From the NCBI RefSeq assembly GCF_019970065.1, contig NZ_JAHXYH010000001.1:496001-560000 (forward strand): DNA of 64,000 bases, in the 5' to 3' direction. The position numbers and the translations under genes were made by a program. This DNA is from Chryseobacterium sp. OSA05B. Its GTDB lineage: Bacteria; Bacteroidota; Bacteroidia; Flavobacteriales; Weeksellaceae. The notes below the pieces were generated by a model, which was given only the letters and a program-made list of their open reading frames with translations, was not told where the DNA came from and searched no databases. Of the stretch, positions 23,267-31,414 are shown in pieces (position 1 is the first letter of the stretch; the number at the start of each line of letters is the position of its first letter).

Positions 23267-24844
23267 TTAGTGCATGGCTTCACTTAAATCTATTTTTTCT
23301 TTGCTTTTTCGTTCTTTTACGAGTAAGATAAACGGAATACAAATTAAGAAGGCAATTCCTAAATAAAGGAAAACATCCATATAAGATAATACTGTTGCCT
23401 GTTTGGTGACCGTCATATCCATCATTTTATAAGCGGCGTTCATGGCTCCATCGGGAGTCATCCCTTTTGCCATAAAGCTTGCTTTTAAACCATTCAATCT
23501 CTGCTGGACATCAAAGTCATTGGAATCTAAATGAGAAATCAGATTCACCCTGTACTTCTGGCTGGCATTGGCTATAAATGTTGTGATAGCCGCGATCCCG
23601 AAAGATCCTCCCAACTGTCTCATCATCCCCGTAAATGCGGCTCCCTGACCAATTTCCTGACCTTTCAATGTACTTAATGATAATGAAGTGATCGGAATAA
23701 ATAATAATCCTAATCCGGCTCCTCTTACCATCAACATCCAGAAGAATGCGTCTTTACCGGTGTCCGGCGTTAGAATTTTATACCCCCAGAAACTATAAAC
23801 GAAAAAGGTAAATAATCCTAAAGATACCAGGATCTGCTGTTTTACCCCTTTTGAAAGTAACTTACCAATAATAGGCATCATGAAAGCGGTTGTTAATGCC
23901 GCAGGAATCATTAATGCTCCGGATTCTAAGGCTGTCCATCCGAGGATACTCTGAGTATATAAAGGAACAATAAACGTAGAACCATATAAACCAAATCCTA
24001 ATACAAAGGACATCACGGTTCCAATCCTTAAATTACTGTTTTTCAAAACTCTTAGCTCTACAATCGGATACTTGAAAGTAAGCTCTCTCCAGAGGAATAA
24101 TATAAATCCTAAAACTGCTGATACTGTAAATAATACAATCCATTCACTCGCAAACCAGTCTTCTTCATGTCCTCTTTCCAAGATATACTGTAATGAACCT
24201 ACTGTAACTGCCAGTAAAGCGATTCCTAACCAGTCTACATCTGAAGCTTTACGTTTCTCGGCATATTTCGGACTCTTTATAAACTGTAAGGTCATTAAAG
24301 TGGCCGCAATCCCAATAGGAATATTAATATAGAAAATATATGGCCAGCTGAAATTATCTACAATATATCCTCCCAATGGCGGGCCCAATGTAGGACCGAT
24401 AATTACTCCCAAACCATAAATAGCCTGAGCCATACTTCTTTTTTCAACAGGGTACGATTCCGTAATGATGGTCTGTGAGGTTACCAGTAAGGCTCCTCCT
24501 CCAATCCCCTGACAGAGTCTGAAAAATACCAGTTCCCAGATATTATCTGCATTACCGCATAAAAAAGAGAATACGGTAAAAATGATAATAGAGGCTGCAA
24601 AGTAATTTCGTCGTCCGAACTGTTGGGAAAGCCAGCTTGTCATGGGTACGATAATCACGTTACCGATGGCATAAGCCGTAATCACCCAGCCCACTTCGGA
24701 AAGTGTAGAGCCCAGGTTACCCTTCATCTCGTTCAGAGCAACGTTCACAATCGTGGAATCCACAATTTCCAGCAAAGCACAAAGAATAGCTGTGATCGTA
24801 ATGATCACTCTTCGGGCTCCGTATTCTACTAATGAATCTTGCAT
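23267..24844 (-). CDS. DHA2-family MFS drug exporter (EmrB-like)
   Basis: A 525-residue, 14-helix major facilitator of the DHA2 class, an inner-membrane proton/drug antiporter. The first helix carries LEIVDSTIVNVALNEM, the DHA2 signature, followed by GWVITAYAIGNVIIVPM. QFGRRNYF corresponds to the motif A loop, and the antiporter motif C is YGLGVIIGPTLGPPLGGYI. It is the last gene of the tetR-tolC-emrA-emrB operon and pairs with the adaptor EmrA (24979) and the outer-membrane channel (26098) to build a three-part efflux pump. The spacer before it holds an inverted-repeat element. Confidence 0.94.
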   Translation of the reverse strand: MQDSLVEYGARRVIITITAILCALLEIVDSTIVNVALNEMKGNLGSTLSEVGWVITAYAIGNVIIVPMTSWLSQQFGRRNYFAASIIIFTVFSFLCGNADNIWELVFFRLCQGIGGGALLVTSQTIITESYPVEKRSMAQAIYGLGVIIGPTLGPPLGGYIVDNFSWPYIFYINIPIGIAATLMTLQFIKSPKYAEKRKASDVDWLGIALLAVTVGSLQYILERGHEEDWFASEWIVLFTVSAVLGFILFLWRELTFKYPIVELRVLKNSNLRIGTVMSFVLGFGLYGSTFIVPLYTQSILGWTALESGALMIPAALTTAFMMPIIGKLLSKGVKQQILVSLGLFTFFVYSFWGYKILTPDTGKDAFFWMLMVRGAGLGLLFIPITSLSLSTLKGQEIGQGAAFTGMMRQLGGSFGIAAITTFIANASQKYRVNLISHLDSNDFDVQQRLNGLKASFMAKGMTPDGAMNAAYKMMDMTVTKQATVLSYMDVFLYLGIAFLICIPFILLVKERKSKEKIDLSEAMH

Positions 24845-24865
24845 AGTTTTTTACGATGTAAAAAG

Positions 24866-24959
24866 GTGAATTGCCAATGGTAAATCAACTTCGTTTGTCA
24901 ATTTTCAATCTCATGTTATCCTCAGCAATTGACTTGCATCAGCAAAATTGACAATTCAC
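24866..24959. repeat. Intra-operonic inverted-repeat element, GTGAATTG/CAATTCAC family
   Basis: GTGAATTGCCAAT (24866-24878) and ATTGACAATTCAC (24947-24959) are inverted repeats with one mismatch enclosing about 68 bases. It fills almost the entire emrA-emrB spacer. A second element of the same words is at 45416-45605. Confidence 0.65.
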
Positions 24960-24978
24960 TTATTTCACAGTTTTAATA

Positions 24979-26082
24979 TTATTTAAGCGAAACTTCTGCT
25001 TTCACGTTCATTCCCGTTCTTAGCTTTTTAGCAATATTCGGGTCCAGTTTTACGAAGTCTATCTTTACAGGAAGTCTTTGTACTACTTTCACGAAGTTAC
25101 CACTCGCATTATCCGGAGGAAGAATAGAGAAGGTAGAACCTGTAGCCGGAGAGAATGAACTTACCACTCCGTCAAATTCTGTATCCGGGAAAGCATCGAT
25201 CTCGATTTTCACTTTCTGACCTTCCACCATTTTATCCACCTGAGTTTCTTTAAAGTTGGCCACTACCCATTTCTGGTCGTTTTTCACTAAGCTGAACAAC
25301 TGAGATCCCGCCTGTAAATACTGTCCTGCCTGGATTGGAACTTTTCCTACAAATCCGTCTTCCGGAGCAAGGATAATGGTGTAAGAAAGATTCAGTCTTG
25401 CGTTTTCCACATCTACTTCTCTCTGCTTGGCCACTGAACCTGCCACGCTGATCTGCTGAGAACTTGCAGCAGTCTGAGAAGACGCTACGTTCGTTTGCTG
25501 AGCGATCTGATTTCTCTGATCTACCAAAACCTGCAACTGTCTGTCTGCAGACTGTTTTGCTGCCAAAGCCTGCTCATATTGCTGTTCCGTAATAGAATGG
25601 TCTTTTACCAGAACCGAATATCTTTTCAGATCCTGATTGGTTTTCCAAACGTTGACCTTCGCTGCTTCTATCTGAGCATTGGCGGTTGTTACAGCTGCTT
25701 CTGAAGTATTGATGCTTTTAGACGTTGCTGTTGTCGTAGCCTGTGCGTTTGAAATATTGCTTTTTGCAGTCGTTAATGCTGCTTCAGCCTGTACCAAAGC
25801 CATTTTCTGATCTCTGTTGTCCAGGATCACCAAAGTATCTCCTTTCTTTACAAACTGATTATCTTTTACTTTTACCTGCGTCACATAGCCTGAAACTTTA
25901 GAAATGACAGGGCTCATGTTGGAAGCAATCTGGGCATCATCCGTTTCTTCGTGAATTTGTCCGTAAGAATATGTTCTGTACCCGTAAATCCCTCCTACCA
26001 CAACGACAACCGCTAAAATGATCGGGAAAACTAAACTTTTTTTCTTTTTAGGTTCAATTACTGGTGTATTATTATTTTCCAT
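24979..26082 (-). CDS. HlyD/EmrA-type membrane-fusion adaptor
   Basis: A 367-residue periplasmic adaptor. One N-terminal membrane helix (VFPIILAVVVVVGGIYGY) is followed by the first half of the biotinyl-lipoyl domain (PVISKVSGYVTQVKVKDNQF), a long Gln/Ala-rich coiled coil (LVQAEAALTTAKSNISNAQ onward, to about residue 220), the second lipoyl half (LAPEDGFVGKVPIQAGQYL) and a beta-barrel domain. It links the inner-membrane exporter EmrB to the outer-membrane TolC-like channel. It lies 15 bases after tolC in the operon. The whole family pattern is intact. Confidence 0.93.
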   Translation of the reverse strand: MENNNTPVIEPKKKKSLVFPIILAVVVVVGGIYGYRTYSYGQIHEETDDAQIASNMSPVISKVSGYVTQVKVKDNQFVKKGDTLVILDNRDQKMALVQAEAALTTAKSNISNAQATTTATSKSINTSEAAVTTANAQIEAAKVNVWKTNQDLKRYSVLVKDHSITEQQYEQALAAKQSADRQLQVLVDQRNQIAQQTNVASSQTAASSQQISVAGSVAKQREVDVENARLNLSYTIILAPEDGFVGKVPIQAGQYLQAGSQLFSLVKNDQKWVVANFKETQVDKMVEGQKVKIEIDAFPDTEFDGVVSSFSPATGSTFSILPPDNASGNFVKVVQRLPVKIDFVKLDPNIAKKLRTGMNVKAEVSLK

Positions 26083-26097
26083 TTTTGGTCTTAATCT

Positions 26098-27417
26098 TTA
26101 TTTAAATGTTAAAGTTCCTGTAGTTTGTAATAGTTTTCTGTAAGCCAGTGCTGCATCTGCTTTTGCATTGATAACTCCTACATTTGATGCAATCTGAGCT
26201 GCATCGGCATCCAAAAGTTCGGTCATGGTTGCCAAACCGTTGTCATATTTATTTTTTGTGATTCTGTAGTTTTCATTAGCCTGCTCAGCTGCTTTTTCAT
26301 ACACTGATATTCTCTTTTTGGAGTAATCTGTATTCTGATATTCTCTGTTCACATCAAGCTTAATATTGTCATTCAATAACTCATCCGTTGCAGCCAACTG
26401 CTTTTCTCTTGCCTGAGACTGTCTCAGTGAAGAGTTTTCTTTCCAGATATTGGATAAATTGTAAGAAATTCCTATCCCAACATTCACTGCATTGTATACG
26501 GTAAGCACTTTCGGAACGTCTGCCGCTACATACCCTCCGGTAAATGCTATTGAAGGAAGGTTTTCAGCTTTTGCCGATTTTGAACCCAGTTCTGCTGCTT
26601 TTCTCTGCTGAGCCAAAGCCTGTAAATCTTTACGGTTTTCTCTGGCTTCATTGACATAGTAATCAACGGCTTTTACTTCTGAACCTTCATCTATATAATT
26701 CTGATCTACTTCAATTTCTGTAGTTTCAGGAATACCTAGCAACAGATCCATATTGATGTTGGCAATATTGTAGTTGTTTTTGGCTTCCAGTAATTGCAGC
26801 TCGATATTTGAAGTCTGAAGGTTTGCTTTTAAACGGTCGTTTCTTGCAATTACCCCGTTGTTTTCCAGTTTAAGAAAAGTTTCATCCCTCTTTTGAGAAG
26901 CGGTAAGGTTTTCTTCTAAAACTTTAATGGACTGATTGGCTTTAAATAAGTTGTTATAAGCCTGAGCTACGTTGTAAGCAATTGCTATTTTATCATTCTC
27001 AGTGCTCAGTTTTGAAGCTTCTACCAGATATTTTGCAGATTGGATCCCGTATTTAATTCTTCCGCCACTGTAGATCGGAACACTTAAATTAACAGTTCCG
27101 TAAGCCACCTGATGTACATCCGGACTTGCCCCTGCTGCCCCTGAACCCCCGCCAATTTTTAGATCAAGATTGGGTTTGATAGGAAGATACATATAACTTC
27201 CTGACACTTTCAATTCCGGAAGCTGTCTGTTTTTGGCTTCCAAAAGATCTGCCGTAGCTTCTTCGATCTTGGCGGCATCGATCTTAAGGTTTTTACTGTT
27301 CTGGATTCCCAGCTGCACGGCTTCGTCGAGAGTGAGCTGTTTTTTCTCCTGAGCATTAATGGCTGCAATTCCCATAAACAGAGATAATGCGAACACCGAG
27401 TTATTTATTCTCTTCAT
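26098..27417 (-). CDS. TolC-family outer-membrane efflux channel
   Basis: A 439-residue outer-membrane factor with signal peptide MKRINNSVFALSLFMGIAAINAQ. It shows the two homologous helical halves of the family: LDEAVQLGIQNSKNLKIDAAK at the start of the first and VDYYVNEARENRKDLQALAQQ in the second, with RITKNKYDNGLATMTELLDA near the end. It provides the trimeric exit duct for the EmrAB-like pump encoded downstream. Its start lies 17 bases inside the tetR gene, so the two are translationally coupled. Confidence 0.94.
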   Translation of the reverse strand: MKRINNSVFALSLFMGIAAINAQEKKQLTLDEAVQLGIQNSKNLKIDAAKIEEATADLLEAKNRQLPELKVSGSYMYLPIKPNLDLKIGGGSGAAGASPDVHQVAYGTVNLSVPIYSGGRIKYGIQSAKYLVEASKLSTENDKIAIAYNVAQAYNNLFKANQSIKVLEENLTASQKRDETFLKLENNGVIARNDRLKANLQTSNIELQLLEAKNNYNIANINMDLLLGIPETTEIEVDQNYIDEGSEVKAVDYYVNEARENRKDLQALAQQRKAAELGSKSAKAENLPSIAFTGGYVAADVPKVLTVYNAVNVGIGISYNLSNIWKENSSLRQSQAREKQLAATDELLNDNIKLDVNREYQNTDYSKKRISVYEKAAEQANENYRITKNKYDNGLATMTELLDADAAQIASNVGVINAKADAALAYRKLLQTTGTLTFK

Positions 27418-28033
27418 AACCTAAAAGGTCTTTTAGTAAATATTTTATATGTTTATTAAGTTCTGTGTAATATTTTTCTTCAAATACTTCATCATCGTCG
27501 GTATCGTTCAGGAACTCTTTGTACATTTCCTTGGCATTGGATGCGTAAAATAAAGTTCCGCTTACCGTGGCATGAAGTAAATAGATAGGAGGATTTTTAG
27601 TGAAAATTCCTTTTTTAAGTCCGCTTTCCAAAACCTGAGAATACATGGAGATAAAGCCCATCTTGGTCTGCTTAAGAAATTCCACAATCTGCGGATTTTG
27701 CGTATAAAGCTGCTCCCGTTGCATAATTCTGTAAAAGCATTTGTGATGTCTTACCCTTCCGGAAAACTGATCCACGACTTTCTCAATCTTCTGCCAATCG
27801 TTGATATCCGTTCTTTCCAGAATATCCTTCGCAAAGAACTGCCCCTCATTCATTCTGTATTCCACCAATTTCTCGTACAGTTTTTCTTTGGATCCGAAAT
27901 AGTAAGAAATCATAGAGATATTTACATTCGCTGCCTTGGAGATCTCTCTTGTGGAAGTCCCCTCAAAACCTTTTTCAGCAAAAAGCTTTTCAGCAGCAAA
28001 TAATATATTTTCTTCTTTTGAAACCATAGTCAT
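27401..28033 (-). CDS. TetR/AcrR-family repressor of the efflux operon
   Basis: A 210-residue TetR-type regulator. The DNA-binding helix-turn-helix is STREISKAANVNISMISYYF, followed by GSKEKLYEKLVEYRM; the remainder is a helical ligand domain. I start it at 28033 (MTMVSKEENIL; an alternative ATG is at 28027). An ATG at 28060 is excluded because it would overlap the -7 promoter element. It is the first gene of tetR-tolC-emrA-emrB and overlaps tolC by 17 bases. A perfect AATCAA/TTGATT dyad overlaps the promoter, so autorepression released by a drug or lipid ligand is expected. Confidence 0.92.
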   Translation of the reverse strand: MTMVSKEENILFAAEKLFAEKGFEGTSTREISKAANVNISMISYYFGSKEKLYEKLVEYRMNEGQFFAKDILERTDINDWQKIEKVVDQFSGRVRHHKCFYRIMQREQLYTQNPQIVEFLKQTKMGFISMYSQVLESGLKKGIFTKNPPIYLLHATVSGTLFYASNAKEMYKEFLNDTDDDEVFEEKYYTELNKHIKYLLKDLLGYEENK

Positions 28034-28049
28034 TCTATTTTTCAGGGTG

Positions 28050-28089
28050 CAAATGTACACAAGATTTTCAAAAAATCAAACGATTGATT
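28050..28089 (-). promoter_or_regulatory. Consensus promoter and overlapping TetR operator
   Basis: On the minus strand TTTG (28077-28080), exactly 19 bases, then TACATTTG (28050-28057) is a textbook Bacteroidetes promoter. AATCAAACGATTGATT (28074-28089) is a dyad with perfect six-base arms covering the -33 box. A start point near 28043 would leave a leader of only about 10-15 bases. Confidence 0.8.
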
Positions 28090-28270
28090 GGTTTTTTAAT
28101 GTTCTTTTAATATTAGCCAACATAATCAACTGAGAATTAATAAGATTAGATGCCCATATAATCTGACTTCCGCCAAGAAAGTATATCTACCATTTCAATA
28201 ATGAATGTATTTTGGTATCTTATCTTACCCGAAAACAGAAGAAGAATACTAATCCTTCAGCCCACTCCAC

Positions 28271-28297
28271 AAAAAAATCCGGCTATCATGCCGGATC
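28271..28297 (-). terminator. Terminator of the S74 gene
   Basis: The stem ATCCGGC/GCCGGAT with a six-base loop, and on the minus strand a seven-T run after it. It lies about 25 bases past the S74 gene stop. Confidence 0.82.
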
Positions 28298-28319
28298 TTC
28301 TGTTATGAAAACAGGATCT

Positions 28320-29573
28320 TTATTGGGTAACAATCATTTTTTTTGAATCAATTAATTTTCCGTCAGCCTGTAGATTATAGATATACGTTCCGGGCGTGAG
28401 CGTTCGGGCTGAAATAGTAATCTGCTTTTCGCCTCTTTTTACAGGAATAGATTGCAGCTGTCTCCCACCCATATCAAAAACCGCGATGGATACATTTTCT
28501 CCGGCAGCATTAAAACGGATGACAGTCTCCTGATTAAATGGATTGGGAACGTTCTGTTCCAATGAAAACGACGATAAAGAAGCCGGTTGATCTGCTACCG
28601 TTTTCTTTGTTTCAGAAACTCCGTTGATCTTCGCTTCCAGTGCAGCCATTCTTTCTTTCAGGTCTTTGATTTCGCTTTTCTGCTCTTTAAGTTCGTTCAG
28701 TAGCAGCGGAATAAATTCAATATAATTAAGGGCATAATTTCCTTTCTCATCTATAGTAACCAGATTCGGGAATTCTTTTTCTACTTCCTGGGCGATAAAA
28801 CCGAAGTGCAGTTTATCATTATCAGCTCTTTTGTCTGTATTTCCTTCCTTAGACTTAAAAGTATAAGAGTAAGGCTTGATATTAAGCAACCTGGAAGAAA
28901 GATCTTTTAAAGGCATAATATTATCCTTTAATTTTTTATCTGAACTTAAAACAAATGCCTGCGCTCTGACTGATCCATAAAAAACATCCACGTCATAAGT
29001 AGATGATGCATCAACCCCTACACCCAATCTAGCGATATAAATTCCATTGGCACCGCCTGAAACTGTACCAAACCCGGAGGCACTGCCGTTACCACCATTC
29101 AGAAAGCTTAAATAGGCTACCCCTCGTATAGAGTTAATACTGGTCCCATTTCCAAATGTAGGACTTGAATACATGGTAAGATTTGAAGATTTCAGGTTAC
29201 CCAGATTGTCATTATACATCATCCTGCTTTCATTGGCTGTATTTGAAAGAGACCGAAGTCCAAAAACACCTCCATAGCTCAGCCAGTTAATCATCACCGG
29301 ATCTACGGGTGGAATTATATTTCCAACCTGATTGTATATTTCTACAATATTGGGCGTGTTAGTCCCAAACATTTTATATACATGATTTATTTTCAAAGCG
29401 GATATTGCGGAGCCACTGTTTATATCCAATCTGGCAAGGGGTGATGCATTTCCAATTCCGACATTTCCTGTAGTGGTGGTAGGTGTCGAAGTTCCTGTCC
29501 ATACATTTTGGGCAGAAACTGATAGCGCGGCTGTTGACAATAACAGACCTAAAAGGAGTCTTGATCTTTTCAT
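28320..29573 (-). CDS. T9SS-exported protein with S74 (tail-fibre chaperone) domain
   Basis: A 417-residue secreted protein. The signal peptide MKRSRLLLGLLLSTAALSVSA is followed by a low-complexity/beta region that opens TSTPTTTTGNVGIGNASPLA. An S74-type intramolecular chaperone domain follows (about 212-330: SSDKKLKDNIMPL, HFGFIAQEVEKEFPNLV, YIEFIPLLLNELKEQ), with a coiled coil (KDLKERMAALEAKI). The C-terminus is a type A T9SS sorting domain (LEQNVPNPFNQETVIRF, then TPGTYIYNLQADGKLIDSKK). In phages S74 domains trimerise and then release themselves; here it is fused to a surface-export tag. The mature role is unknown, and export would depend on the PorU/PorV system encoded about 11 kb away. 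Confidence 0.9.
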   Translation of the reverse strand: MKRSRLLLGLLLSTAALSVSAQNVWTGTSTPTTTTGNVGIGNASPLARLDINSGSAISALKINHVYKMFGTNTPNIVEIYNQVGNIIPPVDPVMINWLSYGGVFGLRSLSNTANESRMMYNDNLGNLKSSNLTMYSSPTFGNGTSINSIRGVAYLSFLNGGNGSASGFGTVSGGANGIYIARLGVGVDASSTYDVDVFYGSVRAQAFVLSSDKKLKDNIMPLKDLSSRLLNIKPYSYTFKSKEGNTDKRADNDKLHFGFIAQEVEKEFPNLVTIDEKGNYALNYIEFIPLLLNELKEQKSEIKDLKERMAALEAKINGVSETKKTVADQPASLSSFSLEQNVPNPFNQETVIRFNAAGENVSIAVFDMGGRQLQSIPVKRGEKQITISARTLTPGTYIYNLQADGKLIDSKKMIVTQ

Positions 29574-29771
29574 AATATATCTTGTTTTATGGTTTCAGTT
29601 TGATTCACGGAACTTTTTAATGATTCTATGAAGCTATTAAAACAAAATATATCCCTGTATTATGAATAAATAAGTGTAGCTGTTTTCTTAGTAAGTGCCA
29701 TTATTTGGGAAGCAAGTGTAACAGATGCTGAAAGGAGTATTGAGAATAGTCAATTTTGCTCGCAAGTGAAT

Positions 29772-29880
29772 GTGAATTTTTGAGAGCCAAGATTTAAGAT
29801 GTCAGATTCCAGACACCAGATATCAGACGAGAATTCATTTAATTAATTATCAGTAACTCAGAACCCTCAACTAATCAACC
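29772..29880. repeat. AAGAT..CAGA..CATCAGAC word element (copy 1)
   Basis: Words AAGATTTAAGATGTCAGATT, CCAGACACCAGA and TATCAGACGAGAATTCATT, then TTAATTATCAGTAACTCAG and CAACTAATCAAC. The same series, in diverged form, is at 31090-31262 (opposite strand) and 35921-36056. The rest of the 29574-29901 spacer shows no gene. Confidence 0.6.
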
Positions 29881-29901
29881 CGGAACATAATTCAGGTTAA
29901 G

Positions 29902-31020
29902 CTAAGAATTTTTGTGAATGTAACGCGATAATTTGATCCCCAGATCTGTCCAGACAATTTTAGGATTACCGTTTCGGGTCAGGTGAAGATCCGCTGTATT
30001 GATTTCTTCTAAAATACTTTCAATATTGGCCCCGCTTATAAATTTAGAGAATCCGGCCCAGTTGAAGCCGTCTGCATCTATCTTTTTATAGACTAGATTT
30101 TCAGACTGGTAGTTCTGAAGAAGGGCAAGTCTGAAGATTTCAGAGCAGTAGTTCAGGAAGTTTTTCTGTTTTTCCCTGTTCCACCCTGCGATTTCTCTCG
30201 CCCAGAAAATGATACTTTTAAGGAATTGCGGTTTCTTTTTCACCATAAATGCATCACGCACCCACTGGATAAAAAGCTTTTCAAATTCATCGCTTTTGTG
30301 TCCGGAATTTAAAATTTTCAGAGCATCATTAAGGTCTCCCTGCGCTTCGTGAACGATCTCTCTTATCTTTTCAGCAGAAACTGAAGCATTCTTTTTAAGG
30401 TAGTTTTCAAGGTCCTCATCGTTAAGCCTCGGAACTTCCACGATCTGTGTTCTGGAAAGAATGGTCGGAAGAATATCGTTCGCAGTTTCGGCGGTGAGAA
30501 GAATAAGGGTCTTTGCAGGCGGTTCTTCTAAAAATTTCAGAAATTTATTGGCTGCAGCAACATTCATTTTATCGGCCCTCCAGACGATCAGAATTTTGGT
30601 TCCACCCTCAAAACTTTTCAGGGCAAACTTCTGGTTCTGATCATCAATTTCATCGGCGGAAATAAAAAGCTGCTTATTTTCAGATTCCAGGAAAGCCGTC
30701 CAGTCATCGTAGCTCGCATACGGAGAAGCCATGATCATTTCCCTGAAATCTTCGAATTTATTTTTGCTTAACGAATTTTTGTTATCGGTAAAAACAGGGA
30801 AACTGAAATGCAGATCCAAGTGGTTCAAATGTTCCACTTTTGCGGCCGCGTGCTCATTTTCTCTGCTAAAAATCTCCTTAGCGTAGGCCAAAACCATAGG
30901 GAAAGTTCCATACCCTTCTTTTCCTAAAAAAAGCTGTGCATGGCTTACTCTGTTTTCGGTGATGCTTTCCTGAAGAAGTTTTTTCAGATTTTCCTGTCCG
31001 GCGATGTTCTCCCAATTCAT
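29902..31020 (-). CDS. holB: DNA polymerase III delta' subunit-like protein
   Basis: A 372-residue clamp-loader subunit of the AAA+ fold. The N-terminus MNWENIAGQENLKKLLQESI, RVSHAQLFLGKEGYGTF, then KSFEGGTKILIVWRADKMNV and KFLKFLEEPPAKTLILLTAE (with the sensor sequence ILSRTQIVEVPRL) identify delta'. The Walker A loop reads GKEGYGTFP, without the GK[ST] needed for ATP binding, as in known non-hydrolysing delta' subunits. The zinc-finger cysteines of the E. coli protein are also absent. It holds the clamp loader together for beta-clamp loading. It is monocistronic and flanked on both sides by copies of one repeat family. Confidence 0.88.
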   Translation of the reverse strand: MNWENIAGQENLKKLLQESITENRVSHAQLFLGKEGYGTFPMVLAYAKEIFSRENEHAAAKVEHLNHLDLHFSFPVFTDNKNSLSKNKFEDFREMIMASPYASYDDWTAFLESENKQLFISADEIDDQNQKFALKSFEGGTKILIVWRADKMNVAAANKFLKFLEEPPAKTLILLTAETANDILPTILSRTQIVEVPRLNDEDLENYLKKNASVSAEKIREIVHEAQGDLNDALKILNSGHKSDEFEKLFIQWVRDAFMVKKKPQFLKSIIFWAREIAGWNREKQKNFLNYCSEIFRLALLQNYQSENLVYKKIDADGFNWAGFSKFISGANIESILEEINTADLHLTRNGNPKIVWTDLGIKLSRYIHKNS

Positions 31021-31089
31021 GTCCCAAAGATAAAAAATCTTATCTCAATTGCGAAGATTAAGTCAATTTAATGTTGCGGGGTTGAGATA

Positions 31090-31262
31090 GAATAGTGATG
31101 AGTTATAAGTTTCGGGATGCAGGCGTATTTTGGTTGATGGTTGATGGTTGGTGAGTTGCTAGTTATCAGTTATAGTAAATTAAGTTAACGAATTATCGTC
31201 TGATGTATCTGAAATCTGATGTCTAAAATCTTGACTCTGGATCTTGATTCTTGCTTCTAAAA
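31090..31262 (-). repeat. AAGAT..CAGA..CATCAGAC word element (copy 2)
   Basis: On the minus strand it reads CAAGAATCAAGATCC, GACATCAGATTTCAGATAC, ATCAGACGATAATTCGTTAA, CTTAATT, GATAACTAGCAACT and CAACCATCAACCATCAACC. It aligns with copy 3 (35921-36056) through CATCAGACGATAA.TC.TTAACTTAATT and ACTAGCAACT. The 31021-31414 spacer otherwise contains only the aldehyde dehydrogenase upstream region. Confidence 0.65.
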
Positions 31263-31414
31263 TTCCCAATAGGAAACATCAATCATTCAATTAGACTAAA
31301 TCAGATTTTAAATCGCACACAATATAATTTTTGGCAATACATTTGACCTATCAATTTTTAATTAACTTACTGATACCATTTCAGTACACATTTCAATCAT
31401 TAAATAATAATAAA

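Noticed and set aside
28034..28060. Upstream ATG extension of the TetR gene
   Set aside because: It overlaps the -7 promoter element, so it would lie before the transcript start.
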